Assembly: GCF_030532965.1 (NCBI RefSeq)
Contig: NZ_JAUNKC010000002.1
Span: forward strand, 1 to 64,000
Length of the DNA: 64,000 nucleotides
Reading direction: 5' to 3'
DNA from: Corynebacterium sp.
Lineage (GTDB): Bacteria > Actinomycetota > Actinomycetes > Mycobacteriales > Mycobacteriaceae
Numbering within the stretch: position 1 is the first letter of the stretch; every line of letters begins with the position of its first letter. The position numbers and the translations under genes were made by a program. Shown here piece by piece: positions 47,501-56,299 of the stretch. The notes under the pieces are model-generated. The model had not been told where the DNA came from. It saw nothing but the letters and a program-made list of their open reading frames with translations, and ran no database searches.

Positions 47501-47891
47501 GTGTGCTGCGCTTGTTTTGTGGGCGGGCGCCCGGGAGGCGTCGAAAAGCAGGAAACGCAGCACACTGGTAGGGCATCATGCAACATGGACCGTGGGCGAA
47601 CCAGCCAGGCAGCCGTGTGCTGCGTTCTCGCATTAACAACCCGCGACACGCCGGGGCTCATCCCCACATCGCAGCACAGCGCCGACAGCACAGAAAACAT
47701 CAAAACCAAACCCTTGAGGGTGTGCTGCGTTTGTTATGTGGGAGGGTGCCCGGGAGGAGCCGAAAAGCAGGAAATGCAGCACAGCGCCAGGACGGCCGAA
47801 CCCCAGGGAACAACAGCCAGGCAGCCGTGTGCTGCGTTCTCGCATTAACAACCCGCGACACGCCGGGGCAGACCCCAACATCGCAGCACAC
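47501..47891. repeat. Cluster E: four elements from a tandem duplication
   Basis: Elements at 47501-47565, 47615-47679, 47720-47784 and 47827-47891, all 65 bp. The first and third resemble each other (core CGTCGAAAAGC or CCGAAAAGC at offset 39). The second and fourth are nearly identical (core CGACACGCC 27 nt from the right arm) and share the upstream string GCCAGGCAGCC. So a two-element unit of about 215 bp was duplicated. The 594-bp gap between the AbiEi-like gene and tilS holds nothing else evident. Confidence 0.9.
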
Positions 47892-47951
47892 AGCAGCAGC
47901 GGACAAACACCCCACCTCATCCCCGCCAAGCCCCATCAACCAGTACGCCGC

Positions 47952-48845
47952 CTACTCAGCCCTCGCGCGCACCTCCAGCTCCCCCGCAATCCGCAGCACC
48001 TGACCCCCCTCTACCGCCACGGCCCCTTGCCCGTGCCAGTTCATGACTAGCGCATCAATGGCCCGCAGCTGCCTAGCCCCAGCGTCGCAACCTCCCGAAC
48101 GCAGCAACGCGATGTAGCTACGCCGCCGAAGCGCGATGGGCATGGCAGCCAGCTCGGCACAGTTTCTGCTGGTAGGCATGGCATTTAGCACCGCCGCATC
48201 GTCTCGGGCGAGGGCGGCTGCGGCGGCAAGCGCGGGCACCGGATCGCCGCCGTGGATATCGGCAAGAAGCGGCAGCAGCTCATGGCGAATGCGCACCCGC
48301 TTGAAGTTGGGGTCACTATTCATGGGGTCCTCCCACGGGCTAAGCCCAAGCTCCGCGCAGGCAGCTTGCGTGTCGGCCCGCCGCACCCGAAGCAGTGGCC
48401 GCACCACGTGACTGTATTCCGCCATGCCGATCGCCCGGCCACGCAGGCTGCCGAGCAGGTAGGTTTCTGCCTGGTCATCCATGGTGTGCGCGACCCATAG
48501 GGGGCGGGTTCCGGCCTCAGCACGCAAGGCGCTGTAGCGCGCTTCGCGGGCTTGCGCTTCGACGTTTCCTGCCGACACCGTAACCGCAATGCTTTTCGAC
48601 GCCGCCCCCATCGCTTGGGCGTGCCGCACCGCCGCTGCGGCCACGTCCGCTGATTCCGGTTGCAATCCATGATCAACGCAGATCGCGAGCACGTCGCGCC
48701 CTTCGGCGCAGGCTGCGGCAACCAGCGCCAATGAGTCGGCACCGCCGGATAGCCCAATGGCGGGATCACCGGGGAATGAGCGGATGGCCCGCCGGATTTT
48801 GAGGAAGGCGGGACTGCGGTCGGGCCAGAATGGTTTTAGTGTCAT
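47952..48845 (-). CDS. tilS: tRNA(Ile)-lysidine synthetase
   Basis: A 297-aa N-type ATP pyrophosphatase converting C34 of tRNA-Ile to lysidine. The P-loop is IGLSGGADSLALVAAAC; VDHGLQPESADVA, AREARYSAL, VAHTMDDQAETYLLGSLRG and the DPMNSDPNFKRVRIRHELLP block are diagnostic. The ATG overlaps the dacB stop (ATGA), so I prefer it to an upstream in-frame ATG. Essential in most bacteria. Confidence 0.95.
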   Translation of the reverse strand: MTLKPFWPDRSPAFLKIRRAIRSFPGDPAIGLSGGADSLALVAAACAEGRDVLAICVDHGLQPESADVAAAAVRHAQAMGAASKSIAVTVSAGNVEAQAREARYSALRAEAGTRPLWVAHTMDDQAETYLLGSLRGRAIGMAEYSHVVRPLLRVRRADTQAACAELGLSPWEDPMNSDPNFKRVRIRHELLPLLADIHGGDPVPALAAAAALARDDAAVLNAMPTSRNCAELAAMPIALRRRSYIALLRSGGCDAGARQLRAIDALVMNWHGQGAVAVEGGQVLRIAGELEVRARAE

Positions 48846-50095
48846 GTGGCGGTTCGGATTGCGCTGGTTAGTTCGTCCATGGCGGCTCGCGCTGGCAGGA
48901 CTGGGGCGTTGTTGCAAATGATGGTGAAGCTGTAGGTGTGGCCGGATTCCGCGGCGATGGTTCCAGTGAGTGCCGCGGTATCGGTGAGGGTTCCGGTTTT
49001 AGCTCGCACGTATCCCCGGCCTGGTTTATCCAGGTAGCGGTCGATAAGCGTGCCGGAGCCACCTGCCACGGGGAGGGTTGTAAATAGCGGTGCTAGTTTT
49101 TTGTCGGTGCTCGCTGCGGTGATGATGGAATTGAGCAATTCGGCCGAAATGCGGTTCTCGGTTGAGAGCCCGGAATTGTCTTTGACCACAATATCGTCGG
49201 CTATTGTGAAGTGTTCCGCCAGGATACGCATGGTTTCGCCCGCCGGGTCGGAACCGGATAGCTCACGCCCAATCGCTTCGGCCATGACGTTATCCGACTC
49301 CTCCATCATCGCTTCCAGCCGATCCCTAAGCGGCGGGGATTGAACCGTGGCAAGGGTGGGGGCGGCTTCCTTATCGCCCGCGAAGGTGGTGTAGCCGTAG
49401 GTGGGGACGCCAAGTTCCGTAGCAACAGCCTTGGCAACATCAAGTGCTGGGGCATGCGACCTGGGCAGGTCGCCGGAATCGCCGCCCAGCCTGCCGCCGT
49501 GGATCATGGCTGGCTCCAGTGGGGCGACGAAGCCGCCGTCGATGTCTAGCCGTTCCCATGTTTCTAAGAAATTAGGCGCGGACCAGGCGGAGGTATCAAT
49601 CAGGACTTGTTTGACGTTCGGCAGTTTGGTGGAAATCTGGTGCGCCAGGTCGCCGATGGTTTTCTCTGTCATCCAGACATCGCCAGCGGCCATGATGACG
49701 GCGGTGTCTTCGCCTTGTTGTTTGACCACTGTGGTGATGCGGTCCGCGGGATCCAGCGTAAGCAATGCAGCCGCCGCGGTGAGAGTTTTGGTTGTTGAGG
49801 CGGGCAAAAGCGCTGCTTGGGGGTCGCGGGCAAGCACGACTTCCCCGGTAGCCAGGTCACGGATGTCGATGCTGGCGCGGCCGAGCCGGGCGTCGTCAAG
49901 CAATGGTTGGAGTCCGGCGAGCGAAACGTCCCGGGTTGGGGTGAGGGGTTTGAACGGCTGGGGGGCGTCGACAAGCGGCGGCGCGGGATCGTAATACAGC
50001 TGGTTCACCTGTGTCACTACAACCCCGGCCGTAACTGTAGCCACAACCGTAACGGTCGCGGCGGCCGTCGCTACCCACCATTTCGCATTCTTCAC
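48842..50095 (-). CDS. dacB: D-alanyl-D-alanine carboxypeptidase/endopeptidase (PBP4 class)
   Basis: A 417-aa penicillin-binding protein with an N-terminal signal anchor (WWVATAAATVTVVATVTAGVVV). Catalytic motifs are SxxK in LLPASTTKTLTAAAALL near 103, SxN in VKDNSGLSTENR near 310 and KTG in VRAKTGTLTDTAALTG near 365. It trims or opens peptidoglycan cross-links outside the membrane. Divergent from ppa; overlaps tilS by 4 bp. Confidence 0.94.
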   Translation of the reverse strand: MKNAKWWVATAAATVTVVATVTAGVVVTQVNQLYYDPAPPLVDAPQPFKPLTPTRDVSLAGLQPLLDDARLGRASIDIRDLATGEVVLARDPQAALLPASTTKTLTAAAALLTLDPADRITTVVKQQGEDTAVIMAAGDVWMTEKTIGDLAHQISTKLPNVKQVLIDTSAWSAPNFLETWERLDIDGGFVAPLEPAMIHGGRLGGDSGDLPRSHAPALDVAKAVATELGVPTYGYTTFAGDKEAAPTLATVQSPPLRDRLEAMMEESDNVMAEAIGRELSGSDPAGETMRILAEHFTIADDIVVKDNSGLSTENRISAELLNSIITAASTDKKLAPLFTTLPVAGGSGTLIDRYLDKPGRGYVRAKTGTLTDTAALTGTIAAESGHTYSFTIICNNAPVLPARAAMDELTSAIRTAT

Positions 50096-50174
50096 CCCAC
50101 TACCCTAACCCAGCGACTAAACAAGGTAGAATAACCCCCGTTAGAAACCCCCACCCAACTTTCAAGGAGAAAGA

Positions 50175-50645
50175 ATGGAAGTCACCATTGAGATCCCAAA
50201 GGGCTCACGCAACAAGTACGAAGTCGACCACGAAACCGGCAAAGTGTACCTCGACCGTTACCTGTTCACCCCTATGGCATACCCATTGGACTACGGCTTC
50301 ATCGACCACACCCTCGGCGAAGACGGCGACCCGCTCGACGCCCTGGTCATCCTGCCGGAACCTGTGTTCCCCGGCGTCATCGTTAAAGCGCGGCCACTCG
50401 GCGTATTCAAGATGACCGACGAAGCAGGCGGCGACGACAAACTCCTGTGCGTAGTCGACGACCCACGCTGGGCACACCTGCAAGACATCAACGACGTCTC
50501 CGAGCAGCTCCGCGACGAAATCGAGCACTTCTTCGTCCACTACAAAGACCTGGAGCCAAACAAGGAAGTAACCGGCTCCGGCTGGGCAGACAAAGCCGAG
50601 GCAGAAAAGATTTTCGCCGAAGCAATCGAGCGCCACAACGCATAA
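50175..50645 (+). CDS. ppa: Inorganic pyrophosphatase
   Basis: A 156-aa soluble family I pyrophosphatase. It begins [20 protein letters not shown], and has the [20 protein letters not shown] metal-binding signature near 36 and [24 protein letters not shown] precedes the ATG. Conserved position after dacB as in Mycobacterium (Rv3628). A strong terminator follows directly. Confidence 0.97.
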   Translation: MEVTIEIPKGSRNKYEVDHETGKVYLDRYLFTPMAYPLDYGFIDHTLGEDGDPLDALVILPEPVFPGVIVKARPLGVFKMTDEAGGDDKLLCVVDDPRWAHLQDINDVSEQLRDEIEHFFVHYKDLEPNKEVTGSGWADKAEAEKIFAEAIERHNA

Positions 50646-50651
50646 TCTTTA

Positions 50652-50683
50652 AACCTCCAGCACAAACCGCTGGAGGTTTTTCT
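50652..50683 (+). terminator. Intrinsic terminator after ppa
   Basis: A 10-bp stem AACCTCCAGC / GCTGGAGGTT around a 7-nt loop is followed by TTTTTCT. It lies just before the rhodanese ATG, so that gene probably has its own promoter or relies on read-through. Confidence 0.92.
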
Positions 50684-50695
50684 ATACTCAACACC

Positions 50696-50983
50696 ATGCG
50701 TGAAGTACAAGTAACCGAAGTCCCCGCCGACGCCCAACTCATCGACGTCCGCGAAACCGACGAATTTGCAACCGGCCACGCGGCAGGCGCCGTCAACATC
50801 CCCATGAGCTGCATCGCCGAGCGTGTATCCGAACTCGACGGCAGCCGCGACATCTACCTCATTTGCCAAGCGGGCGGCCGCAGCATGCGGGTCGCCGAAC
50901 ACCTCGCGCAGATGGATCTGCCTGTCATCAATGTCGCAGGTGGCACCGGAGCCTGGATCGCGGCGGGGCTGCCCACCGAGTAA
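50696..50983 (+). CDS. Single-domain rhodanese-like sulfurtransferase
   Basis: A 95-aa rhodanese domain, cytosolic. The active-site loop is LICQAGGRSMRVAEHL with the catalytic Cys near 60, and DVRETDEFATGHAAGAVNIP is the typical N-terminal signature. It starts 13 bp after the ppa terminator with no clear Shine-Dalgarno. Such proteins carry sulfane sulfur; the partner here is unknown. Confidence 0.9.
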   Translation: MREVQVTEVPADAQLIDVRETDEFATGHAAGAVNIPMSCIAERVSELDGSRDIYLICQAGGRSMRVAEHLAQMDLPVINVAGGTGAWIAAGLPTE

Positions 50984-51021
50984 TCCCACCCCAACACAGC
51001 AGGGATTGCGCGCCATTCGCT

Positions 51022-51361
51022 GTGTGCTGCGATCCTTGCTTTTCGACGCCTCCTGGGCGCGCCGCTACACAGCAAACGCAGCACACCCCTTCAGGGCTTG
51101 TTGCGCTCTTCCTTACCAGCCCATCTGTGTGCTGCGATGTTTGGGTGTGGCCCGGCGTGTCGGCCCCCATTCCAAAGGAAACGCAGCACACGGCTGTGCG
51201 GCTGGCTCGCGGCGGTTCAAGGCGCGCCGCTACACAGCAAACGCAGCACACACCCTTGCAGGGTTTGGTCCCCGGCCTTTCCCGCGCTACCAGCGCCGTG
51301 CTGCGTTGTCGGGGTGCGGCCCGGCGTGTCGGCCCCCGCCCACGCAGCAAACGCAGCACAC
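51022..51361. repeat. Cluster F: three complete elements and one recombined half
   Basis: Complete elements at 51022-51086 (11-mer in reverse at 51038-51047), 51127-51191 and 51296-51361 (core GGCGTGTCGG at offset 27 in both). A fourth right half at about 51222-51251 is identical to the last 30 bp of the first element, but its left half is unrelated, which looks like recombination between copies. Confidence 0.85.
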
Positions 51362-51759
51362 ACCACTTAACGTTCATCAATAGCCCTGACCGCCCCGCAA
51401 CCCAACCAAAAGCTGCGCCTGACCACATTCCTTGCGCAAAATCACACATTCAGAGATTTAGTCGGCTCCACCACACTAAACCACATGGCAATCTGCATAA
51501 TTATCAAAAAGCACCATATCAGCCTGCATGTATGCAAGATTTTAGAAACAAGTTCACAATTTATTAATCCCGCCTCACCCAACGCCTGAGCGACACATTC
51601 AAATGTGGATTTATGTGGTTTTCTGTGGTTGCATTTTTGTTTTTCGGGGAGCATAGTGGGTCACGGCTCCGGAGCATCACAACCGCCCCGCAGTATTGTC
51701 GAGCTGTATTGTGCACCGGACGCATTCTGATCACACGATAATTTAGGAGCATTTTTCTC
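51362..51759. other. Intergenic region before the small peptide gene
   Basis: About 400 bp, more AT-rich than its neighbours. A GATAAT at 51737-51742 just ahead of AGGAG could be the -10 of the peptide gene. I see no other gene, tRNA or hairpin; open frames on either strand here lack Shine-Dalgarno sites and family features. Confidence 0.5.
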
Positions 51760-51906
51760 ATGCATTTTGGCATTGCCCGCAATCCGTTTGGTTTCTTGTC
51801 TACATTGTTCGGCCAGGCCAGCAATGATAGTCAGGGCGACGGCCCGGTAACCTGCGCTCAGGCGACCGCTGCGGTTTCTGCTGCATCCATGCAGACGATC
51901 TTCTAG
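51760..51906 (+). CDS. Putative 48-aa peptide with its own terminator
   Basis: A short frame that begins MHFGIARNPFGFLSTLF and ends AASMQTIF. TAGGAGC precedes the ATG by about 10 bp, and a strong terminator begins 27 bp after the stop, so a monocistronic mRNA of about 200 nt is implied. The N-terminal 17 residues could form an amphipathic helix; the rest is polar with a single Cys. It is similar in size to corynebacterial PorA but not in sequence, and is less hydrophobic. Function unknown; it might also be a non-coding RNA with a chance frame. Confidence 0.5.
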   Translation: MHFGIARNPFGFLSTLFGQASNDSQGDGPVTCAQATAAVSAASMQTIF

Positions 51907-51932
51907 TTTGCTGGTTAACCTTTCATTTTTCA

Positions 51933-51965
51933 CCTCGGACAAACCACTTTATTGTCCGAGGTTTC
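51933..51965 (+). terminator. Intrinsic terminator behind the 48-aa frame
   Basis: A perfect 10-bp stem CCTCGGACAA / TTGTCCGAGG with a 9-nt loop is followed by TTTC. It isolates the small gene from the marR unit. Confidence 0.8.
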
Positions 51966-52076
51966 GCATTTTCAGAAGAGTTTCCGCCACACCCTCAAAG
52001 CGTTTTCCCAGCCCCCAAACCTAAACACCCTCGAAGCGTTCCCATTTGGCTTAGATGGTGGCCTAAGATGGGGTGC

Positions 52077-52529
52077 ATGTCGGTGTTTGAGATTCCAACT
52101 GAGTTGCTTGAGTCCCCTTCTTTTCAGTTGGAGCGGTTGCGGCGTCGCACTCGGGACGCGGTGGAGGCGCAATTGGCCCCGTTGAAGGTGTCGTTGCGTG
52201 AGTATTGGGTGCTGAGTTGTTTGATGAACACCGATGCCACAAGCCAGTCAGCGTTGTGCGAGTTGTTGGCCATCGATGCTTCTGACATGGTGCGGTTTAT
52301 CGACGCATTGGAGAAGAAGGGGTGGGTGAAGCGGGAGCGGGATCCGAAGGATAGGCGTCGGCAGATTGTGCGGGCGTCGAAAAAGGGGCGGAAAATGCAG
52401 GCGGAGCTGGCCGAATTGGTCAGCGAGGCGGAGAACTCCGCGCTGTACGAATCCACTCATAAGCAATTGAAGCATTTGCGTAAGCTTGCGCAGGCGATTA
52501 TTGAGGCTGAGGTTTCGGATTCTGTGTAG
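52077..52529 (+). CDS. MarR-family transcriptional regulator
   Basis: A 150-aa winged-helix regulator. The recognition helix region is LCELLAIDASDMVRFIDALEKKG and the wing KRERDPKDRRRQIVRAS; the flanking helices mediate dimerisation. ATG 52077 or ATG 52068 are both possible; neither has a strong Shine-Dalgarno. The stop codon overlaps the start of the large synthetase gene (TAGTG), so it most likely controls that gene, perhaps in response to a small ligand or to the product. Confidence 0.9.
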   Translation: MSVFEIPTELLESPSFQLERLRRRTRDAVEAQLAPLKVSLREYWVLSCLMNTDATSQSALCELLAIDASDMVRFIDALEKKGWVKRERDPKDRRRQIVRASKKGRKMQAELAELVSEAENSALYESTHKQLKHLRKLAQAIIEAEVSDSV

Positions 52530-55500
52530 TGGTCATGGGTAGGGTTCCTGCGCAGTTTTTGTTGTCGGGCGAGGCGCCGCCGAAGCGCACGCTTGTCGAC
52601 GTCCTCCGTGGCAGCGTCGACAAGTATCCGCAGGCTGCCGCGATTGATGATGGGGAGATTGTCACCTATACCGAATTGTGGGCGCTGGTGTGCTCGCAGG
52701 CGGCAGCCCTGCATGCAGCTGGTATTAAGCGCGGGGATCGCATCGGCATTCGGATTAGTTCCGGCCAGAAGGATTTGTATGTCGCAATCCTGGCGGTGTT
52801 AAAAGCGGGGGCGGCCTACGTGCCAGTTGATGCTGACGACCCAGCGGAACGCGCGGATTTGGTGTTCAGCGAGGCGAACGTCAATGCTGTGTTTAGCGAT
52901 TCCGGCCTCGAGGTCTTTAGGAAAACCCCTGGTGGCGACACCCGCGAACCCTTACCCAGCAATGATGCGTGGATTATTTTCACCTCCGGTTCGACTGGAA
53001 CCCCGAAGGGGGTTGCCGTCCCGCACCGGAACGCCGCCGCGTTTGTGGATGCCGAGTCACGGTTGTTCTGTCAGGATTCCCCGCTCGGCCCGGAGGATCG
53101 GGTACTGGCGGGCCTGTCGGTTGCTTTCGATGCGTCCTGCGAGGAAATGTGGCTGGCCTGGGCGCATGGGGCGTGTTTGGTGCCCGCGCCGCGCAGCCTG
53201 GTGCGGTCGGGAATGGATTTGGGTCCATGGTTGATCCGCCGTTCGATTTCGGTAGTCTCCACTGTTCCGACGTTGGCGAGTTTGTGGCCCGCGGAGGCGT
53301 TGGAGAACGTCCGGTTGTTGATTTTCGGCGGCGAAGCCTGCCCGCCGGAGCTGGTGGCGCGGGTAGCCACACCGGATCGTGAGGTGTGGAACACCTATGG
53401 GCCGACGGAAGCAACCGTGGTGGCCTGCGCGGCTCGGGTGTTCCCACACCAGCCGGTCGCTATTGGTTTGCCGTTGGCTGGGTGGGATTTGGCGGTTGTG
53501 GATTCAGACGGGCAACCGGTGGGATTCGGCGAGGTGGGCGAACTTATCATTGGCGGCGTGGGGCTCGCCCGGTATCTGGATGAGGTGAAGGATCGGGAGA
53601 AGTTCGCGCCGCTGCGCTCGGTTGGGTGGGCGCGTGCTTATCGTTCTGGGGATCAGGTTCGGTTAGAAGAAGATGGTTTGTATTTCGTCGGCCGCGTCGA
53701 TGACCAGGTGAAAATCGGCGGCAGGCGCATTGAGCTGGGCGAGGTGGAGGCGCACGTCACAGCGCTTGCCAATGTGCATAGTTGTTCGGTGGTGGCGCAG
53801 AGTACGGCGGCGGGCCATAAACAGCTGGTTGCCTATGTTTCGCTCACCGACGAGACCAGCGGCGTTGATACCGCGAGTTTGCTTGATGTACTCCCGGCCG
53901 CGCTGATCCCCCAGCTTCATGTCATGCCGGAGCTTCCAGTTACCACTTCCGGCAAGGTTGATAAGAAGGCTTTGCCGTGGCCGCTGCCTAGTGGCATCAC
54001 GGCATCCGGTCTGTCCGACACTGAGCAGTGGTTGGCGCAGCTGTGGGTGGATACGCTCGGGGTTTCGGTTGCGGATCGTGACGCGGATTTTTTCTCGTTG
54101 GGCGGGACGTCGTTAGCAGCCGCGATGCTGGTGGGGCGCATGCGCGAGCGCTTTTCGACGATCTCAGTGCGCGATTTGTACGATCACCCGCGCCTGGCGG
54201 CCCTGGCCGAATTTCTGGACGGCTTGACCCCCACAACGGCTATTACCCCACGCAGTGTTAATCCAGTGCGCTGGCCCACCCGGGTGGCGCAAACGCTCAT
54301 TCAGATCCCGATGGTGTGTATTCAGGCCGCGCCGTGGCTGTGTCTGCTGCGCCCGGACTTATGGTGGCTGTTTGTCCTTTTGATTCTGCCGCCGGTTCGG
54401 TTGGCAGTCGGCGGCCTGGGCGCACGCCTGTTAACCCGGAAAATCACCCCCGGCTCTTATCCACGCGGCGGGGCGGTTCACCTGCGGATCTGGGCGGCCC
54501 AGCGGCTTGTCGACGTCACCAGATCGCATTCCATCTCAGGCGCCACCTGGGTGCAGTTCTATTCCAGATGCCTAGGGGTGCGGGTGGGAACGGGTGTTGA
54601 TTTGCACTCATTACCACCGGTGACGGGCATGTTGTCCTTGGGCGACTACTGTTCGGTGGAACCAGAGGTCGATCTTTCCGGCTTTTGGCTCGACGGCGAT
54701 GTTCTTCACGTCGGCGCAATCTCCATCGGCGACTTCGCACGCATCGGGGCGCGCAGCACGTTGCTGCCGGGCACGACTGTGGGCGAACACGCCCATATCG
54801 AACCTGGATCCACCGTGCTTGGCGATTGCCCCATCAAGCCACATTCCCGGTGGGCGGGATCACCGGCGAAGAAAGTGGGCAGATCCAAGCACCGATTCCC
54901 CACCGAACCGCCCCCACGCCACAGTTATTGGGTGCCCTTATACGGGTTGACCTCGCTGATTTTAGGGCTACTGCCGTGGGCTGCCATTGCCGTAGGCGCT
55001 GCCGTCATGCTGCGGCTTCAAACCGGATGGCGGCTACTGACGGTGGCTCCGCTGGGCGCAATCACCGCTTTTATCAGCTACATGTGTGTGGTGTGGGTGA
55101 TAGTGCGGCTTTGTAGTATTCGGTTGCGGGTGAGCGTCGAAAAGCGAAACGGCATAACCCCGGTACGTTCTAGCCTTGGCTGGCGCATCTGGGTGATCGA
55201 ACGACTCATGGACGACGCGCGAACCTACCTGTTTCCGCTGTACGCCGCGCAACTTACCCCGCTGTGGCTGCGCAGCCTGGGCGCACGGATCGGCGCCGGA
55301 ACCGAAATCTCCACCGCCGTCATGGTGCCTAGTTTGGTCACCGTGCGCGACGGTGCTTTTCTTGCCGACGACACCCGCATCGGCGGCTACGAACTCGGCG
55401 GCGGCTGGCTGCTCAGCGGCGAAACCCGGATCGGCAAACGTAGCTTCGTCGGTAATTCCGGAATCGCCGGTCCGGCGCGGAAACTCGCCAAAAACTCGCT

Positions 55501-56299
55501 CGTAGCGGTGCTTTCCTCCACACCGAAGAAAGCCAAAGCCGGATCGAACTGGTGGGGATCGCCACCGGAACGCATGCGGCGCGTCGCGCTTAACACGGAC
55601 AGCGCAACCACCTACCAACCTGCGTGGCGGCACCGGTTAGGGCGCGGCGTTTTCGAAACCCTTCGGCTCCTAGCCCCCATAACCTCAGCCGCCCTAGCCA
55701 CGTTATTCCTGCTTACCGTGCATTATCTCCTCGGCATGCTGGGGCTGTGGCTCACCTGGCTGCTCAGCGGCTTCGTCCTCATGGGAATCGGTCTTGTAGC
55801 GATGGCGCTTACTATCTGCATGAAATGGCTATGTGTAGGCAAACACCAGCCTGGCGAACATCCCCTCTGGAGCCCATTCGTGTGGCGCAACGAACTCCAA
55901 GACACCTTCATCGAAGTGGTCGCCGCCCCCTGGTTTTTAAACCCCAACCTTGGAACCGGCGCAATCAACAGTGCGCTTCGGCTGCTCGGTGCCCGCATCG
56001 GCTCCGGCGCCTGGGTCGAAAGCTACTGGCTGCCGGAAACTGACCTCTGCCACATAGGTTCTGGTGCCACGATTGGCCCCGGAACGGTGGTGCAAACCCA
56101 CCTATTCCACGACCGCGTTATGAGTCTTGATACCGTCACCATTGAACCAGGGGCTAGCCTCGCCGCCCATTCCGTCGTGTTACCCGGTGCCACCATAGGT
56201 ACCGGCGCCCACATTGGCCCAGGCTCGCTGGTCATGCGGGGCGACCAAGTGCCACCCCACACCACCTGGCAGGGAAACCCAGTCGAACCAGCCAGCTAG
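52529..56299 (+). CDS. Pls-type nonribosomal peptide synthetase (A-T plus membrane acetyltransferase-like domains)
   Basis: A 1256-aa single-module enzyme. The adenylation domain (about 25-490) has IIFTSGSTGTPKGVAVPH (A3), FDASCEEMW (A4), NTYGPTEATV (A5), YRSGDQVRLEEDGLYFVGR (A7-A8) and TTSGKVDKKALP (A10 lysine near 480). The carrier domain has DADFFSLGGTSLAAAML (pantetheine Ser near 528). The rest alternates membrane helix pairs (about 600-650, 795-870, 1045-1110) with three left-handed beta-helix, acetyltransferase-like blocks. There is no condensation or thioesterase domain. This is the plan of epsilon-poly-lysine synthase (Pls). The position equal to Trp239 of GrsA is Glu, which suits a cationic amino acid. 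The start is GTG 52529 or ATG 52535. Product identity is inference. Confidence 0.85.
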   Translation: MVMGRVPAQFLLSGEAPPKRTLVDVLRGSVDKYPQAAAIDDGEIVTYTELWALVCSQAAALHAAGIKRGDRIGIRISSGQKDLYVAILAVLKAGAAYVPVDADDPAERADLVFSEANVNAVFSDSGLEVFRKTPGGDTREPLPSNDAWIIFTSGSTGTPKGVAVPHRNAAAFVDAESRLFCQDSPLGPEDRVLAGLSVAFDASCEEMWLAWAHGACLVPAPRSLVRSGMDLGPWLIRRSISVVSTVPTLASLWPAEALENVRLLIFGGEACPPELVARVATPDREVWNTYGPTEATVVACAARVFPHQPVAIGLPLAGWDLAVVDSDGQPVGFGEVGELIIGGVGLARYLDEVKDREKFAPLRSVGWARAYRSGDQVRLEEDGLYFVGRVDDQVKIGGRRIELGEVEAHVTALANVHSCSVVAQSTAAGHKQLVAYVSLTDETSGVDTASLLDVLPAALIPQLHVMPELPVTTSGKVDKKALPWPLPSGITASGLSDTEQWLAQLWVDTLGVSVADRDADFFSLGGTSLAAAMLVGRMRERFSTISVRDLYDHPRLAALAEFLDGLTPTTAITPRSVNPVRWPTRVAQTLIQIPMVCIQAAPWLCLLRPDLWWLFVLLILPPVRLAVGGLGARLLTRKITPGSYPRGGAVHLRIWAAQRLVDVTRSHSISGATWVQFYSRCLGVRVGTGVDLHSLPPVTGMLSLGDYCSVEPEVDLSGFWLDGDVLHVGAISIGDFARIGARSTLLPGTTVGEHAHIEPGSTVLGDCPIKPHSRWAGSPAKKVGRSKHRFPTEPPPRHSYWVPLYGLTSLILGLLPWAAIAVGAAVMLRLQTGWRLLTVAPLGAITAFISYMCVVWVIVRLCSIRLRVSVEKRNGITPVRSSLGWRIWVIERLMDDARTYLFPLYAAQLTPLWLRSLGARIGAGTEISTAVMVPSLVTVRDGAFLADDTRIGGYELGGGWLLSGETRIGKRSFVGNSGIAGPARKLAKNSLVAVLSSTPKKAKAGSNWWGSPPERMRRVALNTDSATTYQPAWRHRLGRGVFETLRLLAPITSAALATLFLLTVHYLLGMLGLWLTWLLSGFVLMGIGLVAMALTICMKWLCVGKHQPGEHPLWSPFVWRNELQDTFIEVVAAPWFLNPNLGTGAINSALRLLGARIGSGAWVESYWLPETDLCHIGSGATIGPGTVVQTHLFHDRVMSLDTVTIEPGASLAAHSVVLPGATIGTGAHIGPGSLVMRGDQVPPHTTWQGNPVEPAS

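Noticed and set aside
47392..48003. Several frames of 64-144 aa in cluster E
   Set aside because: All run through the 65-bp elements (recurring VCCV/CAAF words) and lack ribosome sites.
50863..51567. 234-aa plus-strand frame across the rhodanese end and repeat cluster F
   Set aside because: Translation of repeat DNA in a non-coding frame; Cys/Val/Ala-rich words repeat because the DNA repeats.
51564..51824. 86-aa minus-strand frame opposite the small peptide gene
   Set aside because: No Shine-Dalgarno, no terminator in its direction, composition unlike the coding strand nearby.
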